Shown here one piece after another: positions 1-10,101 of a stretch of DNA of 64,000 bases. Numbering within the stretch: the first letter of the stretch is position 1; every line of letters starts with the position of its first letter. The notes under the pieces are model-generated. The model searched no databases. It saw only the letters and a list, made by a program, of their open reading frames with translations, and had not been told where the DNA came from. This DNA comes from JAFGPL01 sp963781805. Lineage in GTDB: Bacteria; Bacteroidota; Bacteroidia; Bacteroidales; UBA10428. The translations under genes and the position numbers were made by a program. The stretch spans positions 1,550,001 to 1,614,000 of the forward strand of contig CAWAHF010000004.1 of the NCBI GenBank assembly GCA_963781805.1. Direction: 5' to 3'.

Positions 1-1
1 G

Positions 2-175
2 GGTTATGTAATCGTGAAAAATAACCTTCAAAAGAAAAAAACGATAAATTCGGGCAAAGAACCATTGGGACTGAAAAACCTTAAAAAAAGATATAAATAT
101 CTTACCGATGCATCAGTAGAAGTTATCGAATTGGATAGTGCTTTTATTGTTAAGTTGCCAATAATTGAACCTTAA
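2..175 (+). CDS. LytS-type sensor histidine kinase, C-terminal end (partial)
   Basis: The reading frame is open from the left edge and ends in TAA at 173-175. The 57 residues contain GLKNLKKRY, which matches the last ATPase-domain helix of LytS/YehU-type (HATPase_c_5) kinases, where GLGLxNxxxRL is usual, followed by a short beta-rich tail. Only this tail is inside the window; the sensor and phosphoacceptor parts lie to the left. The stop is 2 bases before the ATG of a LytTR response regulator, so the two form a tightly coupled two-component operon. Family assignment is good from motif plus context; the signal sensed is unknown. Confidence 0.75.
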   Translation, partial: GYVIVKNNLQKKKTINSGKEPLGLKNLKKRYKYLTDASVEVIELDSAFIVKLPIIEP

Positions 176-177
176 AT

Positions 178-930
178 ATGAATTGCCTTATTTTAGAAGA
201 TGAGAAAGTAGCCGCCGAAAAATTAGTCGGTCTAATTAAAAAATACGATCCATCAATTAATATTACAGAGATCATACAATCGGTTGAAGATGCCGTTCAA
301 TGGTTAAATACCCATCGGTCACCCGATTTAATTTTTATGGATATTCAACTGTCCGATGGTTTAAGTTTTGAAATATTTGAACAAACCGTTGTTAAAATAC
401 CTGTGATTTTCACCACAGCTTACGATGAATACACCCTTAAAGCATTCAAGGTAAACAGTATTGATTATTTATTAAAACCGATTAGTTTGGATGAATTGAA
501 AAATGCGATTGATAAATATAAAGAAAACAACTTGCCTAAAGAGGTACCGGCGCAGGTATTTGAGAGCATAATGCAGTCACTTACAAAAAAATATAAGTGC
601 AAATTTGTAATTAAAGTAGGTGAGCACATTAAAGTGTTTACTACTCAAGATATTCAATGTTTCTATAGCATGGAAAAATATAATTTTCTTCAAAATAATG
701 CAGGCCGCGATTATGCAATCAACTATTCGCTTGATCAGTTGGAAGAATTATTAGATCCGAAAAGGTTTTTCAGAATCAACCGTAGTTTCATCGTTTCCTC
801 TTCATCCATTTCAGATATTATCAGTTTTTCGAATAGTCGTTTAAAAGTGAAACTTCATTCAAACAAATCCGATGATTTAATAGTAAGTCGCGAAAAAGTG
901 CAGGATTTTAAAAAATGGTTAGAGAGTTGA
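178..930 (+). CDS. LytTR-family response regulator
   Basis: This 250-aa protein has a receiver domain (about 1-120) with acidic residues EDE near position 8, the phospho-acceptor Asp at about 55 in FMDIQLSDG, and the conserved Lys in LLKPI near 101. A LytTR DNA-binding domain follows (about 145-245) with the typical FYSMEKYNF and FFRINRSFIV segments. LytTR regulators bind direct repeats in promoter DNA when phosphorylated by their LytS-type kinase. The kinase is the partial gene ending 2 bp upstream. The length is normal for the family. No target genes can be named from the sequence. Confidence 0.93.
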   Translation: MNCLILEDEKVAAEKLVGLIKKYDPSINITEIIQSVEDAVQWLNTHRSPDLIFMDIQLSDGLSFEIFEQTVVKIPVIFTTAYDEYTLKAFKVNSIDYLLKPISLDELKNAIDKYKENNLPKEVPAQVFESIMQSLTKKYKCKFVIKVGEHIKVFTTQDIQCFYSMEKYNFLQNNAGRDYAINYSLDQLEELLDPKRFFRINRSFIVSSSSISDIISFSNSRLKVKLHSNKSDDLIVSREKVQDFKKWLES

Positions 931-1218
931 TTTATATTGTCATATTCTCAATTATTGGCATCATTGATATATTGGTATGAAGCTAAGATTGCCAACCCTA
1001 TTTGTAAGCACATTGGCAAGTCGCACAAGCCATGCTCCAACCAAAACTTGCAAACCGTGGCGATAGCCGAGCTCATGAACACTTATAAAAACTATCTGAT
1101 TTGTGGCCAAAATCTCTCATAAGTCCCGGAAAGTTGTTCATGAATATGATTATATAAACTATCTTTAATACATTGTAAGTGATAATAAGGAAGTAGAACG
1201 TATTAATGAAATTACAAA
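931..1218 (+). other. Intergenic region, no convincing gene
   Basis: A 61-codon TTG-initiated frame at 937-1122 has no recognisable motif and the mixed composition of an intergenic repeat. I do not call it a gene. The segment separates the LytTR regulator from the hybrid kinase and presumably carries the kinase promoter, but no clear TAnnTTTG box was located. Confidence 0.5.
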
Positions 1219-4200
1219 ATGGTAAAACCAAACTTTCCCATTCGGTATTTCCTGATGCCTGTTATATTAATCATATTCTTTTTTGCTTTCTATGTGATTT
1301 ATATAGATATTAAAGACAGAACGATAAATGAATTCAATAATGAACAATTGATATTAGCCAGGACGGCATCTCAGGGGATTACTTCTTTCTTCAATGATTT
1401 TCAATCTAACCTTACCTTTTTATCACAGTTTAAGGGAATCATAGATTTTTCGGATGACAGCAAAGCATTAATGGAAAACTTCTATGAAAATAACAATAAT
1501 ATTATTTCAGCTATTAGCAGAGTTGATGCTCATGGAGTCATTTTATTTACGTATCCTAATAATCAATCGGTAATAGGAGACACTATTTCCAATCAGGAAC
1601 ATGTTCGTAAAGTCATTGCCACACATCAACCGGTTATTAGCGATGTATTTATGTCGGTGCAGGGATATCTGGCCATAGCTTTGCATGTTCCGGTATTCAG
1701 GGAAAATGAGTTTGAGGGCAGTCTTGGCATATTAATTCCGATTGATAAACTGGGGAAACTTTATCTTGGAAAAATAAGGATAAGAGGAACCGGTAATGTG
1801 TGGTTACTTAGTGAAAATGGTATTGAAATTTATTGCCCTGTTAGCGATCATACAGGAAAATCATTTCTTGAAATCACACATAATGATCCTTCAGCCATTC
1901 AATTGCTTCAAAAAATTAAAAAGGAAACAAGCGGAACAACAAAAAGTATTCATCAGGAGATAATCGTAAACGGAAAAACCATTGGTAATGAAAGGTATAT
2001 CGTTTTTTATCGCACTCCGCTTGGGAATACCTATTGGACCATTCTTATTTCATATCAGGCAAAGGATATTTATAATTCACTTGCCCGGCTTCGTAATCGT
2101 TTAATCCTGGTTTTTTCATTATTGTTTATAACCATCTCATATTATTTTTATTCGTTTGCAAAAGTGAGAAACGTACTAAAAGCTGAGGCGAAAAGAAAAA
2201 AAGCTGAAAAGTCGCTGCAGGAGGGCGAAGAAAAGTTTCGTAAATTATTCGAAGCTCATACCGCCGTGCAATTACTCATCGATACTGACTCAGGTGCGAT
2301 TATTGATGCCAATAAATCGGCTGCTGTTTACTATGGCTGGAGCCGTGAAGAATTGAAACGGATGAAAATCGATCAGATTAACACCCTTAATCCTAAAGCA
2401 CTTAAAGAGGAAATACAGAACGTGATATCCGGAAAAGGAGTCCAATTCGAATTCAGACATAGGCTAAAGGATGGTTTGATTCGGGATGTCGAAGTATTCA
2501 CCAGTAAAATTAAAATTGGAAACAAGGTTTTATTGCATTCAATTATCCATGACATTTCAGAGCGCAAACTGGTTGAGCAAGCGCTACGCGAGAGTGAAAG
2601 CCGCTTCCGAAAGGTTGTCGAACAAGCACCAATTGCGATGGCTATTGTCAGTATGGACGGCGTAATCGAGTTTATCAACAACAAAGTTGTCGAAGTATTT
2701 GGTTACCAGCCTGAGGACATTCCTACGATGAACAAATGGTGGATACAGGCATACCCTGATAAGGATTATCGAAAAAAGGTAATTGATGAATGGACAGGCC
2801 GTGTTCAAAAAGCAATAAAAGAGGAAACTGAGATTATTGGTAACGAATTTCTGGTGACATGCAAGGATGGCACGTTGAAGACGATTTTCATTTCAGGCGC
2901 TCTGGTTTCTAATAAAATATTTGTATTATTCGATGATATTACCGAACGTAAAAAGGTGGAAGAAGCGCTACAAGAAAGCGAAGAACGCTTCTCAAAAGCT
3001 TACAAAACTTCGCCCATTTCTTTTATGATCTCAGAAATGAAAGAGGGCAAAATTATTGAAGTCAACGATGCATTTACCGAAATTTCCGGATATACACGTG
3101 AAGAAGCACTTTCCGGATCATCACTCAAGTTAAACTTCTGGGTTCATGAAGAAGACAGGCTGCACATGATAAATACCCTTCGTAGCGGCAAGTCTGTGAT
3201 TAGACAGGAAACATTGTTACGAGCCAAGAACGGGGATATCTATACAGTATTATTATCCGCACAACTCATTCAACTGGGTCATAAATATTGTATTATCTCA
3301 AGTATAGAAGATATCTCCGAACGCAAAAAGGCTGAAATTGAATTAATCAAAGCAAAAGAACATGCAGAAGAAAGTGACCGCCTCAAAACTGCTTTCCTGC
3401 AAAACATGAGCCATGAAATCCGAACACCCATGAATGCTATTATGGGTTTCTCATCATTATTAGTCGAAAATTATAACAACAAATCAAAACTTGAACATTT
3501 CTCAGAAATTATAAACCAGCGTTGCACCGATCTTCTCAAAATTATCAATGATATTCTCGATATTTCTACCATTGAATCCGGTCAGTTACCTATTCATAAA
3601 GAAAACTGCGACCTGAATGAATTATTTACCGAATTAACTGTTTTTTTCAAAGAACATCAAAAACGAATTGGTAAGCAGCACATTCATTTTGAATTACATA
3701 CGTTTTGCAATCCCGGTGAAAAAAATATTATTACAGATAAAGTTAAATTGCGGCAAATTTTTATCAATTTAATCGGCAATGCTTTTAAATTTACTACTAA
3801 TGGTAAAATTGAAGGTGGCTGTAAGTATGATGCAAACCATCATCCTGTATTTTACGTATCCGACACAGGCATTGGCATACCTTCCGATAAACAGGACGTT
3901 ATATTTCAGCGATTTTCTCAATTAAATAATTATAAAAACCCTTCTTCCGGGGGAACAGGTTTAGGATTGTCTATTGTAAAAGGGTTGATAAATCTCCTGG
4001 GTGGAAAAATCTGGCTTGAATCTGAACTTGAAAACCTTGATGCCGGAAAAGCAGGAGGAACTACATTCTACTTTTCATTCCCTATTCAAATAGCTCCAAT
4101 TGCATACAAGGAAAAAGTCACCATGAGTGAAACCCGGAAATATCATTTTCAGGGTAAAACCATTCTTGTTGTAGAAGATGAACAGTTTAATGATGCATAT

Positions 4201-4515
4201 ATTAAAGAAGTACTTTCCAAAACCGAACTCAAAATTATATCTACCGAATATGGGAAAGAAGCGATTCGGATTGCAACTTCCCAATCGCCCGATATCGTAT
4301 TAATGGATATTCGTCTTCCCGATATGAGCGGTTACGATGTTACGCGTGAGATAAAAAAACAAAAGCCCGATTTAAAAATTATTGCCCAAACAGCTTATGC
4401 CTCTCAGGAAGATAAACATAAAGCTATTGAAGCCGGTTGTATCGATTTTATTAGCAAACCTTTGAATCGTGAACTTTTGCTCGCAATGATAAATAAACAT
4501 TTATCGAAAAAGTAA
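1219..4515 (+). CDS. Hybrid sensor histidine kinase (Cache, 3 PAS, HisKA, HATPase, receiver)
   Basis: This 1098-aa membrane hybrid kinase starts with a transmembrane helix (about 9-29), then an extracytoplasmic Cache-like sensor (about 35-290) and a second helix (about 292-313). Three PAS domains follow (about 335-455, 460-585, 588-710), each ending in the S/T-ERK PAC-like junction. HisKA carries MSHEIRTPMNA with phospho-accepting His at about 732. The ATPase domain shows N box NLIGNAFKF, DTGIGI and GGTGLGLSIV. A C-terminal receiver (about 980-1098) has EDE and phospho-Asp at about 1030 in LMDIRLPD. No separate output protein follows, so signal probably leaves by phosphorelay to an unlinked partner. 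The ligand is unknown. Confidence 0.95.
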   Translation: MVKPNFPIRYFLMPVILIIFFFAFYVIYIDIKDRTINEFNNEQLILARTASQGITSFFNDFQSNLTFLSQFKGIIDFSDDSKALMENFYENNNNIISAISRVDAHGVILFTYPNNQSVIGDTISNQEHVRKVIATHQPVISDVFMSVQGYLAIALHVPVFRENEFEGSLGILIPIDKLGKLYLGKIRIRGTGNVWLLSENGIEIYCPVSDHTGKSFLEITHNDPSAIQLLQKIKKETSGTTKSIHQEIIVNGKTIGNERYIVFYRTPLGNTYWTILISYQAKDIYNSLARLRNRLILVFSLLFITISYYFYSFAKVRNVLKAEAKRKKAEKSLQEGEEKFRKLFEAHTAVQLLIDTDSGAIIDANKSAAVYYGWSREELKRMKIDQINTLNPKALKEEIQNVISGKGVQFEFRHRLKDGLIRDVEVFTSKIKIGNKVLLHSIIHDISERKLVEQALRESESRFRKVVEQAPIAMAIVSMDGVIEFINNKVVEVFGYQPEDIPTMNKWWIQAYPDKDYRKKVIDEWTGRVQKAIKEETEIIGNEFLVTCKDGTLKTIFISGALVSNKIFVLFDDITERKKVEEALQESEERFSKAYKTSPISFMISEMKEGKIIEVNDAFTEISGYTREEALSGSSLKLNFWVHEEDRLHMINTLRSGKSVIRQETLLRAKNGDIYTVLLSAQLIQLGHKYCIISSIEDISERKKAEIELIKAKEHAEESDRLKTAFLQNMSHEIRTPMNAIMGFSSLLVENYNNKSKLEHFSEIINQRCTDLLKIINDILDISTIESGQLPIHKENCDLNELFTELTVFFKEHQKRIGKQHIHFELHTFCNPGEKNIITDKVKLRQIFINLIGNAFKFTTNGKIEGGCKYDANHHPVFYVSDTGIGIPSDKQDVIFQRFSQLNNYKNPSSGGTGLGLSIVKGLINLLGGKIWLESELENLDAGKAGGTTFYFSFPIQIAPIAYKEKVTMSETRKYHFQGKTILVVEDEQFNDAYIKEVLSKTELKIISTEYGKEAIRIATSQSPDIVLMDIRLPDMSGYDVTREIKKQKPDLKIIAQTAYASQEDKHKAIEAGCIDFISKPLNRELLLAMINKHLSKK

Positions 4516-4778
4516 TATGCTTAATTAAACATGTTACCTATTTTAGGTTTTGGATGCAGCGTAACTTTTGGCTAAATGTACCCCTATGCAGTAAAGTCTC
4601 TCTTTAAAATTTAAAAGTTCTTTTATAAATAGTTATGAATTAGATATCAGAAGTTAGATTTAAAGTGAATCATTGATGTACGCTATAAAATTAATAAAGC
4701 AGCCGTAAGGTGATGAGACAGGCAATATCACAATCGTTCATATTTTTTGTTATCTTGCAGAATCAATACAGAAAAATC

Positions 4779-6008
4779 ATGGAACAATCTACCTTTAAAG
4801 TATATACTTACCGATGGATCATATTGGCGGTATTTATGTTCGTAGTTGCTGTAAACCAATTGATGTGGATTACCTTTGCCCCCATCACAAGCATAGCAGC
4901 AGGGTATTATAAAGTTTCCGACATCAGCATAGGTCTTCTGTCTATGATTTTTATGATTGTTTATGTCGCTATTTCCATTCCTGCTTCCTGGGTGATTGAT
5001 ACCTATGGGATTCGCACAGGAATTGGTATAGGTGTTGTACTTACAGGAGTATTTGGTATGCTGAGGGGACATTATGCCTCCGACTATAATATGGTCCTAA
5101 TCTCACAAATCGGGATTGCTATCGGCCAACCGTTTATCCTGAATGCAATAACATCTCTCGCTGCCCGCTGGTTTCCGATGCATGAACGGGCCACAGCAAC
5201 CGGCCTGGGTACACTTTCAATGTACCTGGGAATTATAGCCGGGATGATGTTAACGCCCTACCTCACCATCCAATCCGATATGGACGGAATGCTTTACAAC
5301 TATGGAATTGTTTCATTGATTTCCGTCATATTCTTTTTTGCACTCATCAGAGAAAAGCCGCCCACAGCCCCATGCCAGCCTGACCAGGAAGAGCGTTCCC
5401 TGGTGTTGGAGGGACTGAAACAAACGTTGCATAAACGCAGTTTTCTTTGGCTTATGTTTATCTTTTTTATCGGGCTTGGAGTGTTTAACAGTGTCACCAC
5501 ATGGATTGAAGATATCCTCCGTCCAAGAGGTTTCTCTGTCACCCAGGCAGGGATTACGGGAGGAATTATGATTGCAGGAGGTATTTTAGGCGCCCTGATT
5601 TTACCTATATTATCCGACCGGCGCCGGCAAAGAGTTCCCTTTATTATTATAGCGCTTGCAGGAACAATACTGGGGCTTGCCGGCATCACCTTTGCCACAA
5701 ACTTTGCACTTTTGATTGCCTCTGCTTTTTTCATGGGTTTCTTTCTGTTAAGCGCCGGACCGATTGGTTTTCAATATGGAGCCGAAATAGCTTATCCTGC
5801 ATCGGAAGGCATGTCAAACGGACTCCTGCTAATGATGGGACAAATCTCAGGAATTGTTTTTATTATAGGTATGGATCTGATGAAGTCTCAAGTAAACGGA
5901 TCAATGGTTAAGCCTCTTGTGGGTCTTCTGATCTTAATGGGAATCAGTCTTCTGATATCTGTCCGGTTGAAGGAATCAGACATGCTGACGGGACCTGAAC
6001 AATCTTAA
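4779..6008 (+). CDS. MFS transporter
   Basis: About 409 aa with roughly 12 hydrophobic helices in two halves separated by a charged loop near the centre (PPTAPCQPDQEER). This fits the major facilitator superfamily; loop motif SDRRRQRVPF after helix 8 resembles the MFS motif-A-like loop. The frame is open from 4710, but I prefer the ATG at 4779 (MEQSTF) because it places a short cytoplasmic N-terminus before helix 1. The 23 residues upstream would add an odd hydrophobic stretch. The substrate is not evident; the layout resembles FLVCR/metabolite:H+ symporter-type MFS proteins. It stands alone between the kinase and a small secreted-protein gene 14 bp downstream. Confidence 0.85.
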   Translation: MEQSTFKVYTYRWIILAVFMFVVAVNQLMWITFAPITSIAAGYYKVSDISIGLLSMIFMIVYVAISIPASWVIDTYGIRTGIGIGVVLTGVFGMLRGHYASDYNMVLISQIGIAIGQPFILNAITSLAARWFPMHERATATGLGTLSMYLGIIAGMMLTPYLTIQSDMDGMLYNYGIVSLISVIFFFALIREKPPTAPCQPDQEERSLVLEGLKQTLHKRSFLWLMFIFFIGLGVFNSVTTWIEDILRPRGFSVTQAGITGGIMIAGGILGALILPILSDRRRQRVPFIIIALAGTILGLAGITFATNFALLIASAFFMGFFLLSAGPIGFQYGAEIAYPASEGMSNGLLLMMGQISGIVFIIGMDLMKSQVNGSMVKPLVGLLILMGISLLISVRLKESDMLTGPEQS

Positions 6009-6031
6009 ATTCAACTTTTAATTTGGATTTG

Positions 6032-6784
6032 ATGAACGCATTTGGTCAGAACCTGAAAAAAAAGCCTAGAAGAAATTTAATTGGGATGATCCATCTCATA
6101 TTACTCATAGGTATTCAGCTCCGATTTTCCAACGCACAGGATACATTACCCGATTCCCTTGTAAGGGAAAGAATTCAGGTAATACAGGAGATGTTAGATC
6201 AGGGAAAGAAAAATGCCAACCTTTGGTGGTATGGCTGGTTGGCTGGGTATAGTGCAGCAACCGTGGCACAGGGAGCTGTAGTTATCTCAAGCGATAAACT
6301 TGCAACCCGGCAGGACATGGCCCTTGGAGCAATTACAACGTTGCTGGGTGCAGCAGGACAGGTTATTGCACCTATGACTCCCGGTTACGCGCCTGACAGG
6401 CTTAAAGAGCTTCCCGAAGGTAGCCCTGAAGAGAACCGGAAGAAATTAACAGCTGCTGAAAAGCTATTGGAGGAAAGCGCACTGCGGGAGAAAGAAGGAC
6501 GTTCCTGGAAAATACATGTCGTGGATGGAGCCGCGAACCTAAGCTGTGGATTTATCGTCTGGTTAGGATTTAAAAGAACCATTCCTGCCGGACTTGAAAA
6601 TGTTGCCCTGAATACCGTTATTTGTGAAGCCCAGATATTTTCGCAACCAACTCGGGCTATCAAAGATTATGCTGCCTATTGCAAAAAATATAAACCTGGT
6701 CAGAACCTAACCGTGAATCCACCCCGGATAACCTGGTTTTTTACGATGGTACCCGGTGGAATCGGGGTAAAAATGGTATTCTAG
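6032..6784 (+). CDS. Uncharacterised exported protein
   Basis: About 250 aa, not recognised. A basic N-terminus (KKKPRR) and hydrophobic segment LILLIGIQL followed by FSNAQD look like a signal peptide with cleavage after NAQ. The mature part contains Gly/Ala-rich hydrophobic stretches (about 65-115 and 170-195) and ends GGIGVKMVF, whose terminal Phe is typical of outer-membrane beta-barrels; the Ala-rich helices argue against a pure barrel. It starts about 20 bp after the MFS stop codon and may be co-transcribed with it. A TTG at 6023 or the ATG at 6086 are alternative starts. Confidence 0.6.
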   Translation: MNAFGQNLKKKPRRNLIGMIHLILLIGIQLRFSNAQDTLPDSLVRERIQVIQEMLDQGKKNANLWWYGWLAGYSAATVAQGAVVISSDKLATRQDMALGAITTLLGAAGQVIAPMTPGYAPDRLKELPEGSPEENRKKLTAAEKLLEESALREKEGRSWKIHVVDGAANLSCGFIVWLGFKRTIPAGLENVALNTVICEAQIFSQPTRAIKDYAAYCKKYKPGQNLTVNPPRITWFFTMVPGGIGVKMVF

Positions 6785-7358
6785 ATGAAAGAGGTGAACG
6801 GTACTGTGAAAAATGAACTGTTGACGAAACAATGGACTTAACAGAATGAGAAGGATAGCCACGAACCTGTCCTACCGCTGGTGGGTGCACGAATAGACTA
6901 ATAATGAATTTGTGGCTGGAGAAATTCAGATTTAGCAGGCGATTATCCCTGCAAGAATTTTGGGGAATGTGGAATAGGAGAATAGAGCGGAAGTATACTT
7001 CGAACAGGTTGGTTTTTAATCTGCATCCTATTAAATACACATTACAAGCCAGCTCTTACCAGAATAGTATTTTCAAACCTACGCAAATATTTTTTTTTTC
7101 ATGAATCATTTGTTAGATTTATCCCGCTTTAACTAAAGCTCACTTCATTGAGCCTAAAAAAACTTTTTATGATTTCTAATTTTACGAATTTATCTCTTAT
7201 AGAAAATCGCACGTAAGATGAAGTTTTATATATCCGATTATATGCCGGATAATGACTATTTTTATCGCCATATTAAAACCTGGTAATTAACATTCCTACT
7301 TTAAAAGCCAATCCCATTAATGACAATCCTGTGCAGAAATAACCGAAGACATTTTAAA
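6785..7358 (+). other. Long intergenic region before the TonB receptor
   Basis: About 570 bp with no supported gene; a 66-codon frame at 6904-7104 has no motif and low-complexity coding character. A weak hairpin (GCTCA...TGAGC near 7140-7155) followed by a T-rich stretch could be a terminator. The regulatory region of the receptor operon must lie here, but I could not identify a convincing promoter. Confidence 0.45.
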
Positions 7359-10085
7359 ATGAGACGTAAGCTGGCTTTTATTTCGATGGCATTATTTATT
7401 TTTGAATTTACATGTCATACACAGTCTCCCGACTCGATATCTTCAAAAATCACCTATCGGTGTCAGAATAAAGATTTAACCGAAGCCTTAACCGAAATAG
7501 AAATAACAAATCCTGTTTCTTTCTTTTATGATGAATCGCTCTTTAAAAACGAAAAAATCAGCCTGAATTTAATCAATGAACCGCTGTATGTCTTTTTAAA
7601 CAGGCTTACCAGGGGAAAATCTTATGTATATGAAATTATTCAGGATAATCTTGTGGTTTTTCTACCACGCGAAAAAGTCGCTTCTCTTACGGGACAAATG
7701 GTTGATCTAAGTAAGGAAAACAAAGATCTCACCGTGCATGTGATCGGTGATCCGGATAAGGCAGGTATGTACAATACTGTGACTATGAAGGGAATCGTAC
7801 GTGACGGTAAAACAGGAAATTCCCTTATCGGTACCACCGTCAGGATTAGCCATAAAACCATCGGGGCTATTACAAATCTGGACGGTAAATATACCCTAAC
7901 GCTCGCCCCGGGATTATATACCCTTGAAGTTTCCAATGTAGGATACGATCCCGTATCTTATAAAATTAAAGTGATTAGCCCTGGAAATTTCGATATCGAC
8001 TTGTATGAAAATACCATTTTGATTGATGAAATATCTGTGTATGCCAGGAGTGCAGATAAAAACATCAAGGGGAACCTCATGGGTATTGTGGAACTTGATG
8101 CAAAGAGCATAAAAGAACTTCCTTCAATGAGTGGCGAAAAAGATATTATAAAAAGCCTTACCATGATGCCGGGAGTGAAATCAATCGGGGAATTCGGTGC
8201 AGGTATAAATGTAAGAGGCGGTGGTGAAGACCAGAATTTGTACCTGGTTGAGGGAGCGCCCATCTTTAACACCGCCCACGTATTTGGTTTGCTTTCAATT
8301 ATTAATCCCGATGCTGTTAATTCTGTTACCCTTTACAAGGGACACATTCCGTCTAATTACGGAGAAAGGGTCTCGTCTGTAATGGATATTGGTCTTAAGG
8401 ACCAAAACGGAAAAGAGTTTCAGGCCAAAGGGGGTATTGGTCTGTTTAATAGCCGTTTATTAGTAGATGTTCCGATCATTAAAGAAAAGTTAACAATTAA
8501 GATTGGGGGGCGGACCAGCTATTCCGACTGGCTCTTGCATCAGATACCTGATTACTATCTTCAAAACAGTTCTGCATCATTTTATGATCTGAATTCAATC
8601 ATTAATCTCAACCTGAAAAAGGATCATATCACCCTATCAGGTTATTCCAGTTACGATAATTTTAAATATATTGATGAATTAGCTTATAAATATAAAAATC
8701 TGTTGGGATCCGCAAGTTGGGTTCACTTTTTTAATTCGAAATTCAGTTCTGAGCTTTTACTCGCCAAAAGCCGCTATGATTTAAATAAAGATCAGTATGA
8801 CGATTTAGGGAAAAATTCGAATATAATCTCTGACATTGATTACTCCAGCGCCAAATTTGAAACAAAATACTTAGGTATTCAAAAACATTCATTTAATTTA
8901 GGGGCACAGGGAATTAAATACAATATTAATCCCGGCATTCAAAAACCCATCGGATTATCTGTTGTAAAAAACTTTACCGTACCCGAAGAAAATGCGTTCG
9001 AATATGGTTTTTTTGTAAATGATATCTATGATGTAACCAAAAATATCAGTTTAAATCTTGGCCTCAGATATTCACTTTATGTTTACAAAGGGCCTCGAAC
9101 CATATCCACATATATGCCTGACCATCCGCTATCGGATATTTCCATAGCTGGTGAAAAAAGCTATACGAAAGGAGAAACCATTGTAAAATACGATGGTCTT
9201 GAGCCCCGGTTGTCTGCGAAATTTTTGTTAAGCAAAACGAGCAGCCTTAAGTTAAGTTACAATAAAAACCAACAGTACATTTCGTTGATATCTTACTCAT
9301 CCATACCTACGCCAGACGATGTCTGGAAACTGGCTGATCCGTTTATTAAACCCATTACTGCCAATCAGGTGGCAATAGGCTATTATCGCAATTTTGCACA
9401 AAATATATTTGAAAGCTCTGTTGAAATTTATTATAAAAAGCTGGATAATATCCAGGAATATAAAAATGATGCACAAATTAATCTGAATCCAAACCTGGAA
9501 CGTGAGTTGATAAATGCCAATGGTAAGAATTACGGAATTGAGTGCCTGATTAAAAAGAATACCGGAAAAATTGAAGGCTGGATAAGTTATACCTATTCCC
9601 GCTCCTTAAAAAAAACCAATGGCAGATTTGTTGAAGAACGTGTGAACCGGAACACAGAGTATCCTTCTATTTACGATAAGCCGCATGATTTAACCGTCGT
9701 AGTCACATACCATGTAAACAGAAGATTGCGGATTACCGGCAATTTTAACTTTATGTCGGGTCGGCCTGTAACACTTCCCGAATACATCTATCAAAGCGGT
9801 GATGAAAAAATCGTGTATTATTCCGACCGGAATAAGTACCGTCTTCCTCCTTACCACAGGTTTGATATATCCTTTAGTCTGGATGAAAACCTGAAAAGAA
9901 AAAAAATGTGGAAAGGGAGTTGGGAATTTTCTATCCTGAATGTATATGGCAGGAAAAATGCGTACTCGGTATTTTATAACAAAGAAGTTCCAAAACTATC
10001 GACCGGGTATAAGACCTATGTATTTAATAAATTATACATTATAGGAGTGCCCTTGCCGGTAATTACCTATAATTTTATCTTTTAG
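7359..10085 (+). CDS. TonB-dependent outer-membrane receptor with STN and carboxypeptidase-like N-terminal domains
   Basis: About 908 aa. The ATG at 7359 gives MRRK plus a hydrophobic signal peptide; the frame itself is open from 7320. After the signal lies an STN-type domain (about 30-110), then a carboxypeptidase regulatory-like beta-sandwich (MKGIVRDGKTGNSLIGTTV, about 145-225). The TonB plug contains SMSGEKDIIKSLTMMPGV and NVRGGGEDQNLYLVEGAP. The rest is a 22-strand-type barrel ending in ITYNFIF with terminal Phe. STN-bearing receptors often act with anti-sigma/sigma pairs, but none is adjacent. Two DUF4249 lipoproteins follow immediately, an arrangement common in Bacteroidota, so the operon likely assembles a surface uptake or binding complex of unknown substrate. 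Confidence 0.93.
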   Translation: MRRKLAFISMALFIFEFTCHTQSPDSISSKITYRCQNKDLTEALTEIEITNPVSFFYDESLFKNEKISLNLINEPLYVFLNRLTRGKSYVYEIIQDNLVVFLPREKVASLTGQMVDLSKENKDLTVHVIGDPDKAGMYNTVTMKGIVRDGKTGNSLIGTTVRISHKTIGAITNLDGKYTLTLAPGLYTLEVSNVGYDPVSYKIKVISPGNFDIDLYENTILIDEISVYARSADKNIKGNLMGIVELDAKSIKELPSMSGEKDIIKSLTMMPGVKSIGEFGAGINVRGGGEDQNLYLVEGAPIFNTAHVFGLLSIINPDAVNSVTLYKGHIPSNYGERVSSVMDIGLKDQNGKEFQAKGGIGLFNSRLLVDVPIIKEKLTIKIGGRTSYSDWLLHQIPDYYLQNSSASFYDLNSIINLNLKKDHITLSGYSSYDNFKYIDELAYKYKNLLGSASWVHFFNSKFSSELLLAKSRYDLNKDQYDDLGKNSNIISDIDYSSAKFETKYLGIQKHSFNLGAQGIKYNINPGIQKPIGLSVVKNFTVPEENAFEYGFFVNDIYDVTKNISLNLGLRYSLYVYKGPRTISTYMPDHPLSDISIAGEKSYTKGETIVKYDGLEPRLSAKFLLSKTSSLKLSYNKNQQYISLISYSSIPTPDDVWKLADPFIKPITANQVAIGYYRNFAQNIFESSVEIYYKKLDNIQEYKNDAQINLNPNLERELINANGKNYGIECLIKKNTGKIEGWISYTYSRSLKKTNGRFVEERVNRNTEYPSIYDKPHDLTVVVTYHVNRRLRITGNFNFMSGRPVTLPEYIYQSGDEKIVYYSDRNKYRLPPYHRFDISFSLDENLKRKKMWKGSWEFSILNVYGRKNAYSVFYNKEVPKLSTGYKTYVFNKLYIIGVPLPVITYNFIF

Positions 10086-10101
10086 AATTAGTAAAATACA
10101 A

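Noticed and set aside
937..1122. 61-aa frame after the LytTR regulator
   Set aside because: TTG start, no motif, and composition typical of intergenic repeats.
6904..7104. 66-aa frame upstream of the TonB receptor
   Set aside because: No motif; ends in a poly-T tract; position fits a regulatory region.
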